A stretch of DNA of 6,832 bases. Source: Phycisphaeraceae bacterium (lineage in GTDB: Bacteria; Planctomycetota; Phycisphaerae; Phycisphaerales; Phycisphaeraceae). Below are positions 1 to 6,247 of the stretch, in pieces. The first letter of the stretch is position 1; every line of letters starts with the position of its first letter. Location of the stretch: NCBI GenBank assembly GCA_003551485.1, contig PUMS01000481.1, forward strand, positions 1-6,832. The letters are read 5' to 3'. The notes below the pieces were generated by a model. That model made no database searches, was not told the DNA's origin, and was given only the letters and a program-made list of their open reading frames with translations. Position numbers and translations under genes: made by a program.

Positions 1-990
1 ATGCTGCCCGGCCTCGGCTGCGGGCGCGGCGGGCTCACCCCCGGCCTGACCCTCGGGTGAGGCGGCGGCCGAGGCGGGGGCGGGGATCAACGGGGCGGGC
101 TTGATCCAGCCCGCCAGGCGAAGCAGGCGGATGGTCGGGGCGCTGAGGGCATAAGCGGTGAAGACCACCGCCAGCACCGGCGTCGGCCAGATCGCCACCA
201 GCGCGCCCAGCACGACGATCCGGGCCAGGTAGCCGAAGCGGACCCGGCCGCGAACGTACTTGTTCAGCACGTGCACGTAGGGCAGCCGGCTGACCATCGC
301 GAACGACACCAGCAGCATCACCGCCAGCAGGCCCGACTGAAACGGCCCCTCCGCCCCCGCGGGCACGGTGGTGTCGCCGCCCAGGCCCGTGTCCAAACGG
401 CTGAGCAGCACCAGGCTCGCCACCGCACCCGCCGCGCCGGGCGCCGGCAGGCCCTTGAAGGTGAACGGGTCGGGCGCGGTCCCGCTCTTGAGCTCGACGT
501 TGTAGCGCGCCAGCCGCAGGGCCGCACACGCCACGAAGAGCACCGCGATCACCAGCGCAGCGCGGTTGTAGAGGTCATTGAGCGTGTCCGAGGCAAACGG
601 CGTGCCCACCCCGATGAGCTGTACCACGATGAACGCCGGCGCCACGCCGAAGGTGACCATGTCGGCCATCGAGTCGAGTTGCTCGCCCAGGTCGCTGGTC
701 TGCCGGGTCAACCGGGCCACGCGGCCATCGAGCCCGTCGAAGATCATGCCCAGGAAGATGAAGATCGCTCCGAACGAGATCGGGTCCCAGTCGAACGGCA
801 GCTTGGTCTCGGCCGGCCGGCTGGCGAAGAAGATGGCCAGAAAACCGCAGATGGCGTTGCCCAGCGTCAGCAGCGTCGGCAGCACGACCACACTGCGCAG
901 CACCCGCCGCCGCGGCCGCAACCCACCGCCCCTGCGGCGCCGCAACCGCCGCAACCCCCGCCGTTCATCCTGACCGTTGTCCAATGGCAT
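1..990 (-). CDS. pssA: CDP-diacylglycerol-serine O-phosphatidyltransferase, 3' end beyond the window
   Basis: The frame reads 330 codons from an ATG at 990 to the window edge without a stop, so the C-terminus is missing. The enzyme joins CDP-diacylglycerol and L-serine to give phosphatidylserine and CMP in the inner membrane. The CDP-alcohol phosphotransferase signature D(x2)DG(x2)AR(x8)G(x3)D(x3)D is complete at residues 85-110 (D85, D88, G89, A92, R93, G102, D106, D110). It is followed by VTFGVAPAF (112-120), and LPTLLTLGNAICGF lies at 37-50; both are typical of the PssA branch. FKGLPAPGAAG (178-188) also fits. Hydrophobic segments lie near 34-56, 71-84, 111-127, 145-158, 222-233 and 258-287. 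The first 30 residues are rich in Arg and the end (from about 299) is rich in Ala and Pro. A GGAGG at 1004-1008 on the minus strand precedes the ATG with a long 13-base spacer. The gene is divergent from rpmF. Confidence 0.93.
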   Translation of the reverse strand, partial: MPLDNGQDERRGLRRLRRRRGGGLRPRRRVLRSVVVLPTLLTLGNAICGFLAIFFASRPAETKLPFDWDPISFGAIFIFLGMIFDGLDGRVARLTRQTSDLGEQLDSMADMVTFGVAPAFIVVQLIGVGTPFASDTLNDLYNRAALVIAVLFVACAALRLARYNVELKSGTAPDPFTFKGLPAPGAAGAVASLVLLSRLDTGLGGDTTVPAGAEGPFQSGLLAVMLLVSFAMVSRLPYVHVLNKYVRGRVRFGYLARIVVLGALVAIWPTPVLAVVFTAYALSAPTIRLLRLAGWIKPAPLIPAPASAAASPEGQAGGEPAAPAAEAGQH

Positions 991-1009
991 AGCCCAGTAT
1001 TGTCCTCCC

Positions 1010-1040
1010 CGATCGCGGCCGATGCAAACGGCCCCGATCG
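1010..1040. repeat. 31-bp imperfect inverted repeat in the pssA leader
   Basis: The arms CGATCGCGGCCG (1010-1021) and CGGCCCCGATCG (1029-1040) are complementary at 11 of 12 positions around the 7-base centre ATGCAAA. The single mismatch is C1016 against C1034, which splits the stem into 6 and 5 bp. The element ends two bases from the GGAGG of pssA. It could be a dimeric repressor operator or an RNA hairpin next to the ribosome site. The symmetry is seen directly; the function is inferred. Confidence 0.6.
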
Positions 1041-1235
1041 ACCTCCGCAGGAGCGTTTCATGACAATGCGCTGCACACACTGCCCTGAAGGTCGCCTCCG
1101 GGAGCCGGCTGCATGGAGCGCGGCCGTCCCGGCCCTAAAGAGAACTCCCTCGACGTCGCCAGGAGGGGGTGATTTGCAGGGCGGAGGGGGCCGGATTCCA
1201 GGGGCGGGACGAAGGCCCGACCGCGGGCCCGCGAT

Positions 1236-1246
1236 GGGGGGGGGGG
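1236..1246 (+). repeat. Run of 11 G residues
   Basis: Eleven consecutive G residues are the longest homopolymer in the window and are followed by TGCATCC. They belong to a cluster of G tracts that also includes runs of 8 (1294-1301) and 7 (1335-1341). Runs this long are prone to slippage in replication and to length errors in sequencing, so the exact count should be treated with caution. Confidence 0.8.
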
Positions 1247-1280
1247 TGCATCCGCGGCGACCGGTAATCCCGGCATGGAC

Positions 1281-1309
1281 TTGACGTTGGGGTGGGGGGG
1301 GATTAGTCT
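1281..1309 (+). promoter_or_regulatory. Candidate sigma-70 promoter for the rpmF-plsX-fab genes
   Basis: A -35 box TTGACG (1281-1286, five of six to consensus) and a -10 box TAGTCT (1304-1309, keeping the key T, A and final T) are separated by exactly 17 bases. The predicted start is near 1316, which gives an 87-base leader before rpmF. The spacer is dominated by G4-T-G8 (1289-1301), which is unusual. The weak -10 makes this a moderate call. No better candidate was found between 1100 and 1400. Confidence 0.45.
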
Positions 1310-1402
1310 TTCGGGTCGGCTGGCGGCCCCTGACGGGGGGGCGCGGCTGAGTCCGCTTCGACGCGCGTCGTTGCAAATCCCGAAAACACAAGGTGTTGGC
1401 AT

Positions 1403-1606
1403 ATGCTTCCCTGTCAGCGAAAAACTCGCTCTCAGACCCGGCGCGGCCGCGCCAACAAGGGTCTGCGCGCCCCCGGCTTCACCCGCTGCCCCAACTGCGG
1501 CTCCGTGCGCCGTCATCACACGGCCTGCCCGGACTGCCTCTACGTCCCGCCCCGCGGGCCGCGACAGAACGGCTTCATCCTCGAGCACCTCGTCTCGGAA
1601 GACTGA
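1403..1606 (+). CDS. rpmF: 50S ribosomal protein L32
   Basis: This 67-residue basic protein matches L32 of the large ribosomal subunit. The N-terminal QRKTRSQTRRGRAN (5-18) is the Arg/Lys-rich rRNA-binding start of the family. Four cysteines in two CxxC pairs (C29, C32, C42, C45) form the zinc-ribbon site found in zinc-binding L32 proteins. The protein is somewhat longer than the usual 55-60 residues because of a tail after Y47 that ends HLVSED. The ATG at 1403 has AAGGTG at 1390-1395 with a 7-base spacer. A short inverted repeat, AACAC (1385-1389) and GTGTT (1393-1397), overlaps that ribosome site; with a 3-base loop it may be chance. The stop lies 3 bases before plsX, so the two genes are surely co-transcribed. 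rpmF-plsX linkage is widespread in bacteria. Confidence 0.93.
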   Translation: MLPCQRKTRSQTRRGRANKGLRAPGFTRCPNCGSVRRHHTACPDCLYVPPRGPRQNGFILEHLVSED

Positions 1607-1609
1607 ACC

Positions 1610-2641
1610 GTGCGCATTGCCATCGATGTCATGGGTGGCGACAACGCCCCCGACGCGATCCTCGCTGGCGCGCTCGATGCCGCCGAGTTGATCGGTCCTT
1701 CGGACACGATCGTGCTCGTGGGCGATGGGCAGGTCATCCGCCGGACGCTCCAACAGCGCGGCCTGGCCGATGACGCCCGCTTCGAGATCGAGCCCACCAC
1801 CGAGGTCATCGGCATGGACGAACCGCCGGTCACGGCGGTGCGCGGCAAACCTGACAGCTCGATCGTGCGCATGACCCAGCTCGCCTCGCGCCGGGCCGGT
1901 GACCGCCGCTGTGACGTGGTGGTCAGTGCCGGCAACACCGGCGCGTTCGTGGCGGCCTCGACCATGAGCGTCCGCCGCCTGCCGGGCGTTCACCGGCCGG
2001 GCATCGCGGTGACGTTGCCGACCTTCGCCGGACCGGTGATCCTCTGCGACGTGGGGGCCAACACCGAGCCCCGCCCGCCACACCTGCACCAGTACGGCCA
2101 CATGGCCGCGGTCTACGCCAGCCGCGTCACCGGCATCGACAACCCCAAGGTCGCCCTGATGAGCATCGGCGCCGAGGAGACCAAGGGCAGCCTGCTCGTC
2201 AAGGAGGCCAACCGGCTGATGCGGGCCGACAAGCGGCTGAACTACGTCGGCTACGTCGAGGGCCGGGAGCTGTTCGCCGGCAAGGCCAACGTCGTGGTCT
2301 GCGAGGGCTTTACGGGCAACGTAATCCTCAAGCTCGCCGAAGGTCTCAGCGAGGGCCTGTTCCGCACCATCGCACGCGAGCTGATGGACACCGACCCCTC
2401 GCTGGCCAAGCGGTTCGAACCCATCGTGCGGAGCATCTACGCCAAACACGACTACCACGAGTACGGCGGGGCGCCGCTGCTCGGGGCCAACAGCATCTGT
2501 ATCATCAGCCACGGCTCGAGCGAGGCGCGGACGATCACCGCGGCGGTACGGACCGCCATCCACTTCGCCCGGCACGAGGTCAACGCCGGTATTGTCGAGG
2601 CCCTCGGCAAGCTCAAGCCGGTAGAAGAAGGCGCTGCATGA
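1610..2641 (+). CDS. plsX: Phosphate acyltransferase PlsX (acyl-ACP to acyl-phosphate)
   Basis: PlsX converts acyl-ACP and phosphate into acyl-phosphate, the acyl donor for PlsY in phospholipid synthesis. It is a peripheral membrane enzyme linking FAS II to lipid assembly. The 343-residue length is normal for the family. Family motifs appear in order: DVMGGDNAP (6-14), SAGNTGA (106-112), DVGAN (147-151), GAEETKG (187-193), CEGFTGN (231-237) and YGGAPLLG (285-292). The start is a GTG 3 bases after the rpmF stop, chosen because the family begins with (M)RIAIDVMGGD. The only ribosome-site-like sequence is GGAAGA at 1597-1602, 7 bases upstream, so translation is probably coupled to rpmF. The end overlaps fabH in ATGA (2638-2641), another sign of coupling. 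No damage or frameshift is seen. Confidence 0.96.
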   Translation: MRIAIDVMGGDNAPDAILAGALDAAELIGPSDTIVLVGDGQVIRRTLQQRGLADDARFEIEPTTEVIGMDEPPVTAVRGKPDSSIVRMTQLASRRAGDRRCDVVVSAGNTGAFVAASTMSVRRLPGVHRPGIAVTLPTFAGPVILCDVGANTEPRPPHLHQYGHMAAVYASRVTGIDNPKVALMSIGAEETKGSLLVKEANRLMRADKRLNYVGYVEGRELFAGKANVVVCEGFTGNVILKLAEGLSEGLFRTIARELMDTDPSLAKRFEPIVRSIYAKHDYHEYGGAPLLGANSICIISHGSSEARTITAAVRTAIHFARHEVNAGIVEALGKLKPVEEGAA

Positions 2642-3657
2642 CCGCTCCACGGGTCCGCGCTGCTGCCCGTCCCATGCTCGGCATCCGGTTGACGGGCACG
2701 GGTATGGCCCTGCCCGGACGGGTGCTGAGCAACGATGATCTGGCCGCCATGGTCGAGACCAGCGATGCATGGATCACCCAGCGCACCGGCATCCGCCAGC
2801 GCTGCGTGGTCAACCCCGACCAGACGCTGCTGAGCCTCTCGACCCAAGCCCTTCAGCAGGCCCTTGCCAGGGCCGCCCTGGCACCTCAGGAACTGGATAT
2901 GGTCTTCCTGGCCACCATGACGCCGCAGATGGCCACCCCCGCGACCTCGGCGAGGCTGGTGGATGCCGTCGCCGCCGGGGACGCCGGTGCCCTGGACATC
3001 AACGCCGCGTGCAGCGGCTTCGTCTATGCGATGAACCTGGCCGCCAGCATGATCCACGCCGGCAGCGCCCAGCACGTGGCCGTGGTCGGCGCCGAGGTGC
3101 TCAGCGAGATCGTCGACTGGACCGACCGCCGCACCTGCGTGCTCTTTGGGGATGGCGCCGGCGCGGCCATCTTCAGCCGCACCGACCGCGCCGACTGCGG
3201 CTGCCTCTTTCAGGAAGTGGGCAGCGACGGCCGGGGCTGGAAACAGCTCTACTGCCCCCGCTCGCCGCGCGACCTGCCCGGCGATGACCACGTCTTCAGC
3301 GGCACGTTCAACACCCTGCAGATGAACGGCCGCGAAATCTACAAGTTCGCCGTCAGCCGGCTCGAAAAATGTATCGATGGGGCCCTGGAGAGCACCGGCC
3401 TGGCCGCCGCGGACCTGGATGCGATCGTGCTGCACCAGTCCAACGCCCGGATCATCGAAGGCGCAGCCAGGCGGCTGAAGCTGGGACTGGACCGCTTCTA
3501 CGTCAATATCGACCGCTACGGCAACACCGCCGCCGCCAGCGTGCCCATGTGCATGCACGAGATGGCCGAAGCCGGCCGGCTCCAACCCGGCGACCGGGTG
3601 CTGTTCGCGGCCCTGGGCGGCGGGCTGACCTGGGCCACCAGCCTCTGGCAACTCTGA
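2638..3657 (+). CDS. fabH: 3-oxoacyl-ACP synthase III (KAS III)
   Basis: FabH starts FAS II by condensing an acyl-CoA, usually acetyl-CoA, with malonyl-ACP to give acetoacetyl-ACP. The catalytic Cys-His-Asn triad is intact: C125 in INAACSGF, H266 in LHQSNARII and N296 in RYGNTAAAS. WITQRTGI (45-52) and the C-terminal LGGGLTW (326-332) are also typical. At 339 residues it is slightly longer than the roughly 320 of many homologues, owing to about 14 extra N-terminal residues. The ATG at 2638 is preferred because it overlaps the plsX stop and follows GAAGAAGG (2622-2629); M13 (2674) is a possible alternative. The substrate choice, straight or branched primer, cannot be judged from sequence alone. 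Confidence 0.96.
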   Translation: MTAPRVRAAARPMLGIRLTGTGMALPGRVLSNDDLAAMVETSDAWITQRTGIRQRCVVNPDQTLLSLSTQALQQALARAALAPQELDMVFLATMTPQMATPATSARLVDAVAAGDAGALDINAACSGFVYAMNLAASMIHAGSAQHVAVVGAEVLSEIVDWTDRRTCVLFGDGAGAAIFSRTDRADCGCLFQEVGSDGRGWKQLYCPRSPRDLPGDDHVFSGTFNTLQMNGREIYKFAVSRLEKCIDGALESTGLAAADLDAIVLHQSNARIIEGAARRLKLGLDRFYVNIDRYGNTAAASVPMCMHEMAEAGRLQPGDRVLFAALGGGLTWATSLWQL

Positions 3658-3715
3658 CCCGCCACCCGCCGCGACGGCCCCCGCACGCCCGCGGCCGCCC
3701 CACCGCCGCATTCCC

Positions 3716-3722
3716 AAAGGAG
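3716..3722 (+). promoter_or_regulatory. Ribosome binding site of fabD with long spacing
   Basis: AAAGGAG is the best match to the anti-Shine-Dalgarno sequence before fabD, but it ends 15 bases before the ATG at 3738, well over the usual 5-9. The frame is open upstream, but no other start in it has both a suitable site and the FabD N-terminus, so 3738 remains the best choice. The 58 bases before it (3658-3715) are extremely C-rich. Confidence 0.5.
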
Positions 3723-3737
3723 AGCCGAGAACCCCAC

Positions 3738-4703
3738 ATGAGCACCGCAACCGAGCACGAGACCGATGCCGCGCTGTGTATTTCACTCTGCCCCGGCCAG
3801 GGCGCCCAGGCGGTGGGCATGGGCCGCGAACTGGCGCGGCGGGAGCCGGCCGCGGCCGAGGTGTTCCACCAGGCCGATGCCATCCTCGGCTTCAACCTCA
3901 GCGAAGTTTGCTTCGACGGCCCCGAGGACACGCTCAACCGCACCGACGTGGCCCAGGCGGCCATCTACACCTGCTCGGTGGCCAGCTACCGCGCCGCGGA
4001 GGCCCACGGCCGGCTCCAGCCCGATCAACTCGTCGCGGCGGCGGGGTTGAGCCTGGGTGAGTTCACCGCCCTGCACCTGGCCGGGGCCTTCGATTTCGAG
4101 GCCGGGCTGAAGCTGGTACACCTGCGGGGCCGGGCCATGCAGGAGGCAGCCGATCGCACCGCCAGCGGCATGGTCGCCCTCGTCGGCGCCGATGAGACCC
4201 AGGCCACCGAGTTGTGCGACCGGGCACGTGGTGACGGCGTGCTGGTGCCAGCCAATTTCAATGCGCCGGGCCAGGTCGTGGTCAGCGGCTCGGTCGCGGC
4301 GTGCGAGCGTGCCCTCGAGGTCGCCACCGAGATGGGCCTGCGCGCCACCGCGCTGCGCGTGGCCGGGGCGTTCCACTCACCGATCATGCAGCCGGCGGCC
4401 CAGCGCCTGGCCGAGGCCATGGAGGGCATGACGTGGCAGGCGCCGCGGGTCCCGGTGGTCTCCAACGTCACCGCCCTGCCCCATGAATCGGACCCGGACT
4501 CGATCCGGCGGCGGCTGGTCGAGCAGCTCACCAGTTCGGTACGCTGGGCGCAGTCGATGCAGTGGCTGCTGGACCACCCGCCGCGCGGCTGCCACCGCCT
4601 CATCGAGTTGGAGCCGGGCAAGGTGCTGGCGGGCCTGATGAAACGGATCAACCGCCGCACGCCGGTCGAACCGGTTTCGGCGCTGTTGCCGCAGACGGCC
4701 TGA
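3738..4703 (+). CDS. fabD: Malonyl-CoA:ACP transacylase
   Basis: FabD moves malonate from CoA to the phosphopantetheine arm of AcpP, supplying the extender for FabH and FabF. The 321-residue protein has the N-terminal PGQGAQAVGMG (19-29), the nucleophile elbow GLSLGE with S105 (103-108), the carboxylate-binding arginine in HLRGRAMQ (R130), and the catalytic histidine in AFHSP (H213). Near the end ELEPGKVLAGLMKR (290-303) is typical of the family. The elbow has Leu where the classical FabD motif GHSLGE has His; as far as I recall this variant is found in Planctomycetota and is compatible with activity. About 15 residues precede the core, a short extension. It sits 80 bases after fabH and 92 bases before fabG, looser than the genes upstream but with no clear terminator on either side. 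Confidence 0.95.
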   Translation: MSTATEHETDAALCISLCPGQGAQAVGMGRELARREPAAAEVFHQADAILGFNLSEVCFDGPEDTLNRTDVAQAAIYTCSVASYRAAEAHGRLQPDQLVAAAGLSLGEFTALHLAGAFDFEAGLKLVHLRGRAMQEAADRTASGMVALVGADETQATELCDRARGDGVLVPANFNAPGQVVVSGSVAACERALEVATEMGLRATALRVAGAFHSPIMQPAAQRLAEAMEGMTWQAPRVPVVSNVTALPHESDPDSIRRRLVEQLTSSVRWAQSMQWLLDHPPRGCHRLIELEPGKVLAGLMKRINRRTPVEPVSALLPQTA

Positions 4704-4795
4704 AGGCACCCCGTCGACCGGCCGAGGCGAGTTTGAGGGCCGCGGAAGGTTCCCCCTGGATCGCTGGAGTCTGACCATCACAACGGAGTTTCACG

Positions 4796-5545
4796 ATGAG
4801 CGAATCGAACGTGAGGCGGGTGGCGCTGGTGACCGGCGCCTCGCGCGGGATCGGTGAGGCCACGGCCCTGACCCTGGCCGCCGCCGGACGATGCGTGGTG
4901 CTGGCCGCCCGCAGTGTGGAGCGGCTCGAGGCCCTCAAGCAGCGGATCGAGGCCGATGGCGGCCAGGCCGCCGTCGCCGCCTGCGATGTGTCCGATCACG
5001 AGGCCCTGGCCGGGCTGATCGAGCGGGTGGCCGCTGAGCACAAGCGCCTGGACATCCTGGTCAACAACGCCGGCATCACCCGCGACAACCTGATGCTGCG
5101 GATGAGCGACGGCGAGTTCGACGAGGTGATCCACACCAACCTGCGTGCGGTTTTCGTCGCCTGCCGGGCGGCACTGCGGCCTATGATGCGGGGCAAGTGG
5201 GGCCGCATCGTCAACGTCGGCTCGGTGGCCGGCCTGGTGGGCAACGCCGGACAGGCCAACTACGCCGCGGCCAAGGCCGGCCTGGCGGGGCTGACCCGCT
5301 CGCTGGCCAAGGAGATGGCGGGCAAGGGGATCACGGCCAACGTCGTGGCCCCGGGTTTTGTCGAGACCAGCATGACCGAATCGCTGCCCGATCAGGTCAA
5401 GCAGATGGCCAGGCAGGCCACGGCCATGGGCCGGTTCGGCCGGCCCGAGGAGATCGCCGCGGCGGTGGCGTTTTTCTGCTCGGAGCAGGCCAGTTACATT
5501 ACCGGGCAGGTGCTGGCTGTCGATGGCGGCATGACGATGTGCTGA
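4796..5545 (+). CDS. fabG: 3-oxoacyl-ACP reductase
   Basis: FabG reduces beta-ketoacyl-ACP to the 3-hydroxyacyl-ACP with NADPH, the first reduction of each elongation cycle. It is a 249-residue short-chain dehydrogenase/reductase. The cofactor motif TGASRGIG covers 13-20 and NNAGITRDNL covers 90-99. The catalytic residues are N115, S143 (VGSVAG), Y156 and K160 (YAAAK). PGFVETSMT (186-194) and the C-terminal ITGQVLAVDGGM (235-246) are characteristic of FabG rather than other members of this large family, and the fab context confirms it. The ATG at 4796 has GGAG at 4785-4788 with a 7-base spacer. The gene is followed by a long gap with its own promoter, so it may be the last gene of the first transcript. 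Confidence 0.96.
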   Translation: MSESNVRRVALVTGASRGIGEATALTLAAAGRCVVLAARSVERLEALKQRIEADGGQAAVAACDVSDHEALAGLIERVAAEHKRLDILVNNAGITRDNLMLRMSDGEFDEVIHTNLRAVFVACRAALRPMMRGKWGRIVNVGSVAGLVGNAGQANYAAAKAGLAGLTRSLAKEMAGKGITANVVAPGFVETSMTESLPDQVKQMARQATAMGRFGRPEEIAAAVAFFCSEQASYITGQVLAVDGGMTMC

Positions 5546-5569
5546 GCCGCCGCACGGGCACCGGCCGGC

Positions 5570-5589
5570 CCGGCGGCGATGCCCGCCGG
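5570..5589 (+). terminator. GC hairpin after fabG, possible weak terminator
   Basis: CCGGCGG (5570-5576) and CCGCCGG (5583-5589) form a perfect 7-bp stem with the 6-base loop CGATGC. It lies 24 bases after the fabG stop and before the acpP promoter, where a terminator or attenuator would be expected. The following bases lack a T run, so it is not a classical intrinsic terminator. The 12-base palindrome CCCGCCGGCGGG (5582-5593) overlaps it and could form instead. Confidence 0.3.
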
Positions 5590-5602
5590 CGGGGGTGTTG
5601 AT

Positions 5603-5631
5603 TTGGCAGTGAAGGGCGTGATGGATATAGT
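5603..5631 (+). promoter_or_regulatory. Strong candidate sigma-70 promoter for acpP
   Basis: TTGGCA (5603-5608) and TATAGT (5626-5631) each match the sigma-70 consensus at five of six positions and are exactly 17 bases apart, the optimal spacing. The predicted start is near 5638, giving a leader of about 306 bases before acpP. A separate promoter would let the abundant acyl carrier protein be made in excess over the enzymes. The match is direct; activity is inferred. Confidence 0.6.
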
Positions 5632-5695
5632 CTACGCCGCTGTCGATACGATCCGCTGTTCTGAACCGACCCTGCGGCCAGACGCGGGGCCAAAC

Positions 5696-5740
5696 CCGGA
5701 AAACACACCGGAAAATACACCGCAGACGCCCGGAAAACCC
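5696..5740 (+). repeat. Short CCGGAAAA repeats in the acpP leader
   Basis: A 12-base unit, CCGGAAAACACA (5696-5707), is repeated directly as CCGGAAAATACA (5708-5719) with one change. The core CCGGAAAAC occurs a third time from 5730. The repeats lie about 60-100 bases after the predicted acpP start. They may be protein-binding sites or simple duplication. No function is evident. Confidence 0.5.
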
Positions 5741-5943
5741 AGTAGAATCCCGGCCGATATCCCGAAACCACCACCGCAGGCAAGCCGTAGCGCCCCAAGC
5801 GGCCAGGGCGTCATCGCCTTGCCGCAGACGGGCCCCGAAACAAACGCCCCTACCGACTGGACCAACCCCCTTTAACCCCGAGACCTCAAGAGGCCGTGCC
5901 CGCCGGGCGGAACCGGCGGCATCGCCGCGCAGGAGACAAGACC

Positions 5944-6207
5944 ATGGATGAAACCGCCATTGAAGACAAAGTGATCTCGATCGTCGCCGAGCAGATGGGC
6001 GTGGACAAGAAGGAGATCGGTCGCGAGACCAGCTTCGTCAACGACCTCAATGCCGACAGCCTCGACACCGTCGAACTGGTCATGGAGTTCGAAGACGAGT
6101 TCGGCACCAGCATCCCCGACGAAGAGGCCGAGAAGATCCAGACCGTCGGCGATGCCATCGAATACATCCGCAAGAACCTCACGCCGCAGGAAAGCAGCGA
6201 GAGCTGA
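5944..6207 (+). CDS. acpP: Acyl carrier protein
   Basis: AcpP carries growing acyl chains on a 4'-phosphopantetheine arm and is the shared substrate of FabD, FabH, FabG, FabF and PlsX. The 87-residue acidic protein has the attachment motif DSL with S39 inside NADSLDTVELVM (36-47), and the following EFEDEFGTSIPDEEAEKI (48-65) is the classic helix II-III region. It is a little longer than the usual 77-80 residues because of a polar tail, PQESSES. The ATG at 5944 has AGGAG (5931-5935) with an 8-base spacer, the best ribosome site of the cluster. The frame is open back to a GTG at 5896, but that has no such site and would add residues foreign to the family. Its own promoter, long leader and 3' hairpin suggest expression distinct from its neighbours. 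Confidence 0.97.
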   Translation: MDETAIEDKVISIVAEQMGVDKKEIGRETSFVNDLNADSLDTVELVMEFEDEFGTSIPDEEAEKIQTVGDAIEYIRKNLTPQESSES

Positions 6208-6247
6208 CCCGCCCGGCGCACGCCGCCGGCTTCCGCAGGCGAGGGTG

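Larger units (their letters stand above)
991..1402. other. Divergent intergenic region between pssA and rpmF
   Basis: This 412-base stretch holds no gene I can support. From left to right it has the pssA ribosome site (1004-1008, minus strand), the 31-bp inverted repeat at 1010-1040, a weak bulged hairpin at 1098-1132 (outer arms CCGGGA and TCCCGG), a short hairpin at 1214-1229 (GGCCCG, loop ACCG, CGGGCC), and long G runs at 1165-1169, 1236-1246, 1294-1301 and 1335-1341. A candidate rpmF promoter lies at 1281-1309. Many bacteria have a small DUF177/YceD gene just before rpmF; I do not see one here. Reading frames that cross this region on both strands lack family motifs and ribosome sites, and overlap real genes. 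Confidence 0.7.
5546..5943 (+). other. Long fabG-acpP intergenic region and acpP leader
   Basis: This 398-base gap holds a GC hairpin (5570-5589), a near-consensus promoter (5603-5631) and then about 300 bases of leader that are rich in A and C and poor in T, unlike the surrounding genes. It ends with the acpP ribosome site AGGAG (5931-5935). An open frame at 5579-5875 would encode a Pro-rich 98-residue peptide, but it resembles no family I know and its start region overlaps the promoter, so I do not call it a gene. Confidence 0.6.

Noticed and set aside
998..1028. Promoter-like TTGCAT-N17-GACAAT for pssA on the minus strand
   Set aside because: Matches are only three and four of six, and it would place the transcript start at the pssA start codon while overlapping its ribosome site.
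271..1284. A 337-codon open frame on the plus strand opposite pssA
   Set aside because: pssA on the minus strand carries the full CDP-alcohol phosphotransferase signature. The plus-strand translation is low-complexity, rich in Arg, Gln and His, and resembles no protein family.
1058..2770. A 570-codon open frame on the minus strand across plsX and the intergenic region
   Set aside because: It lies opposite plsX, which has all its family motifs. The translation is low in recognisable structure and rich in Gly, Ala, Arg and Asp, as expected for the shadow of a high-GC gene.
2452..3786. A 444-codon open frame on the minus strand opposite fabH
   Set aside because: fabH is complete with its catalytic triad on the other strand. 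The antisense frame has no family motif and is a codon-bias shadow.
5579..5875. A possible small Pro-rich protein (98 codons, or 84 from an ATG at 5621) between fabG and acpP
   Set aside because: The ATG at 5621 has an AAGGG nearby, but it overlaps the acpP promoter -10 region, so that promoter could not express it. The PENTPENTP pattern comes from a 12-base DNA duplication. No family similarity is recognised.
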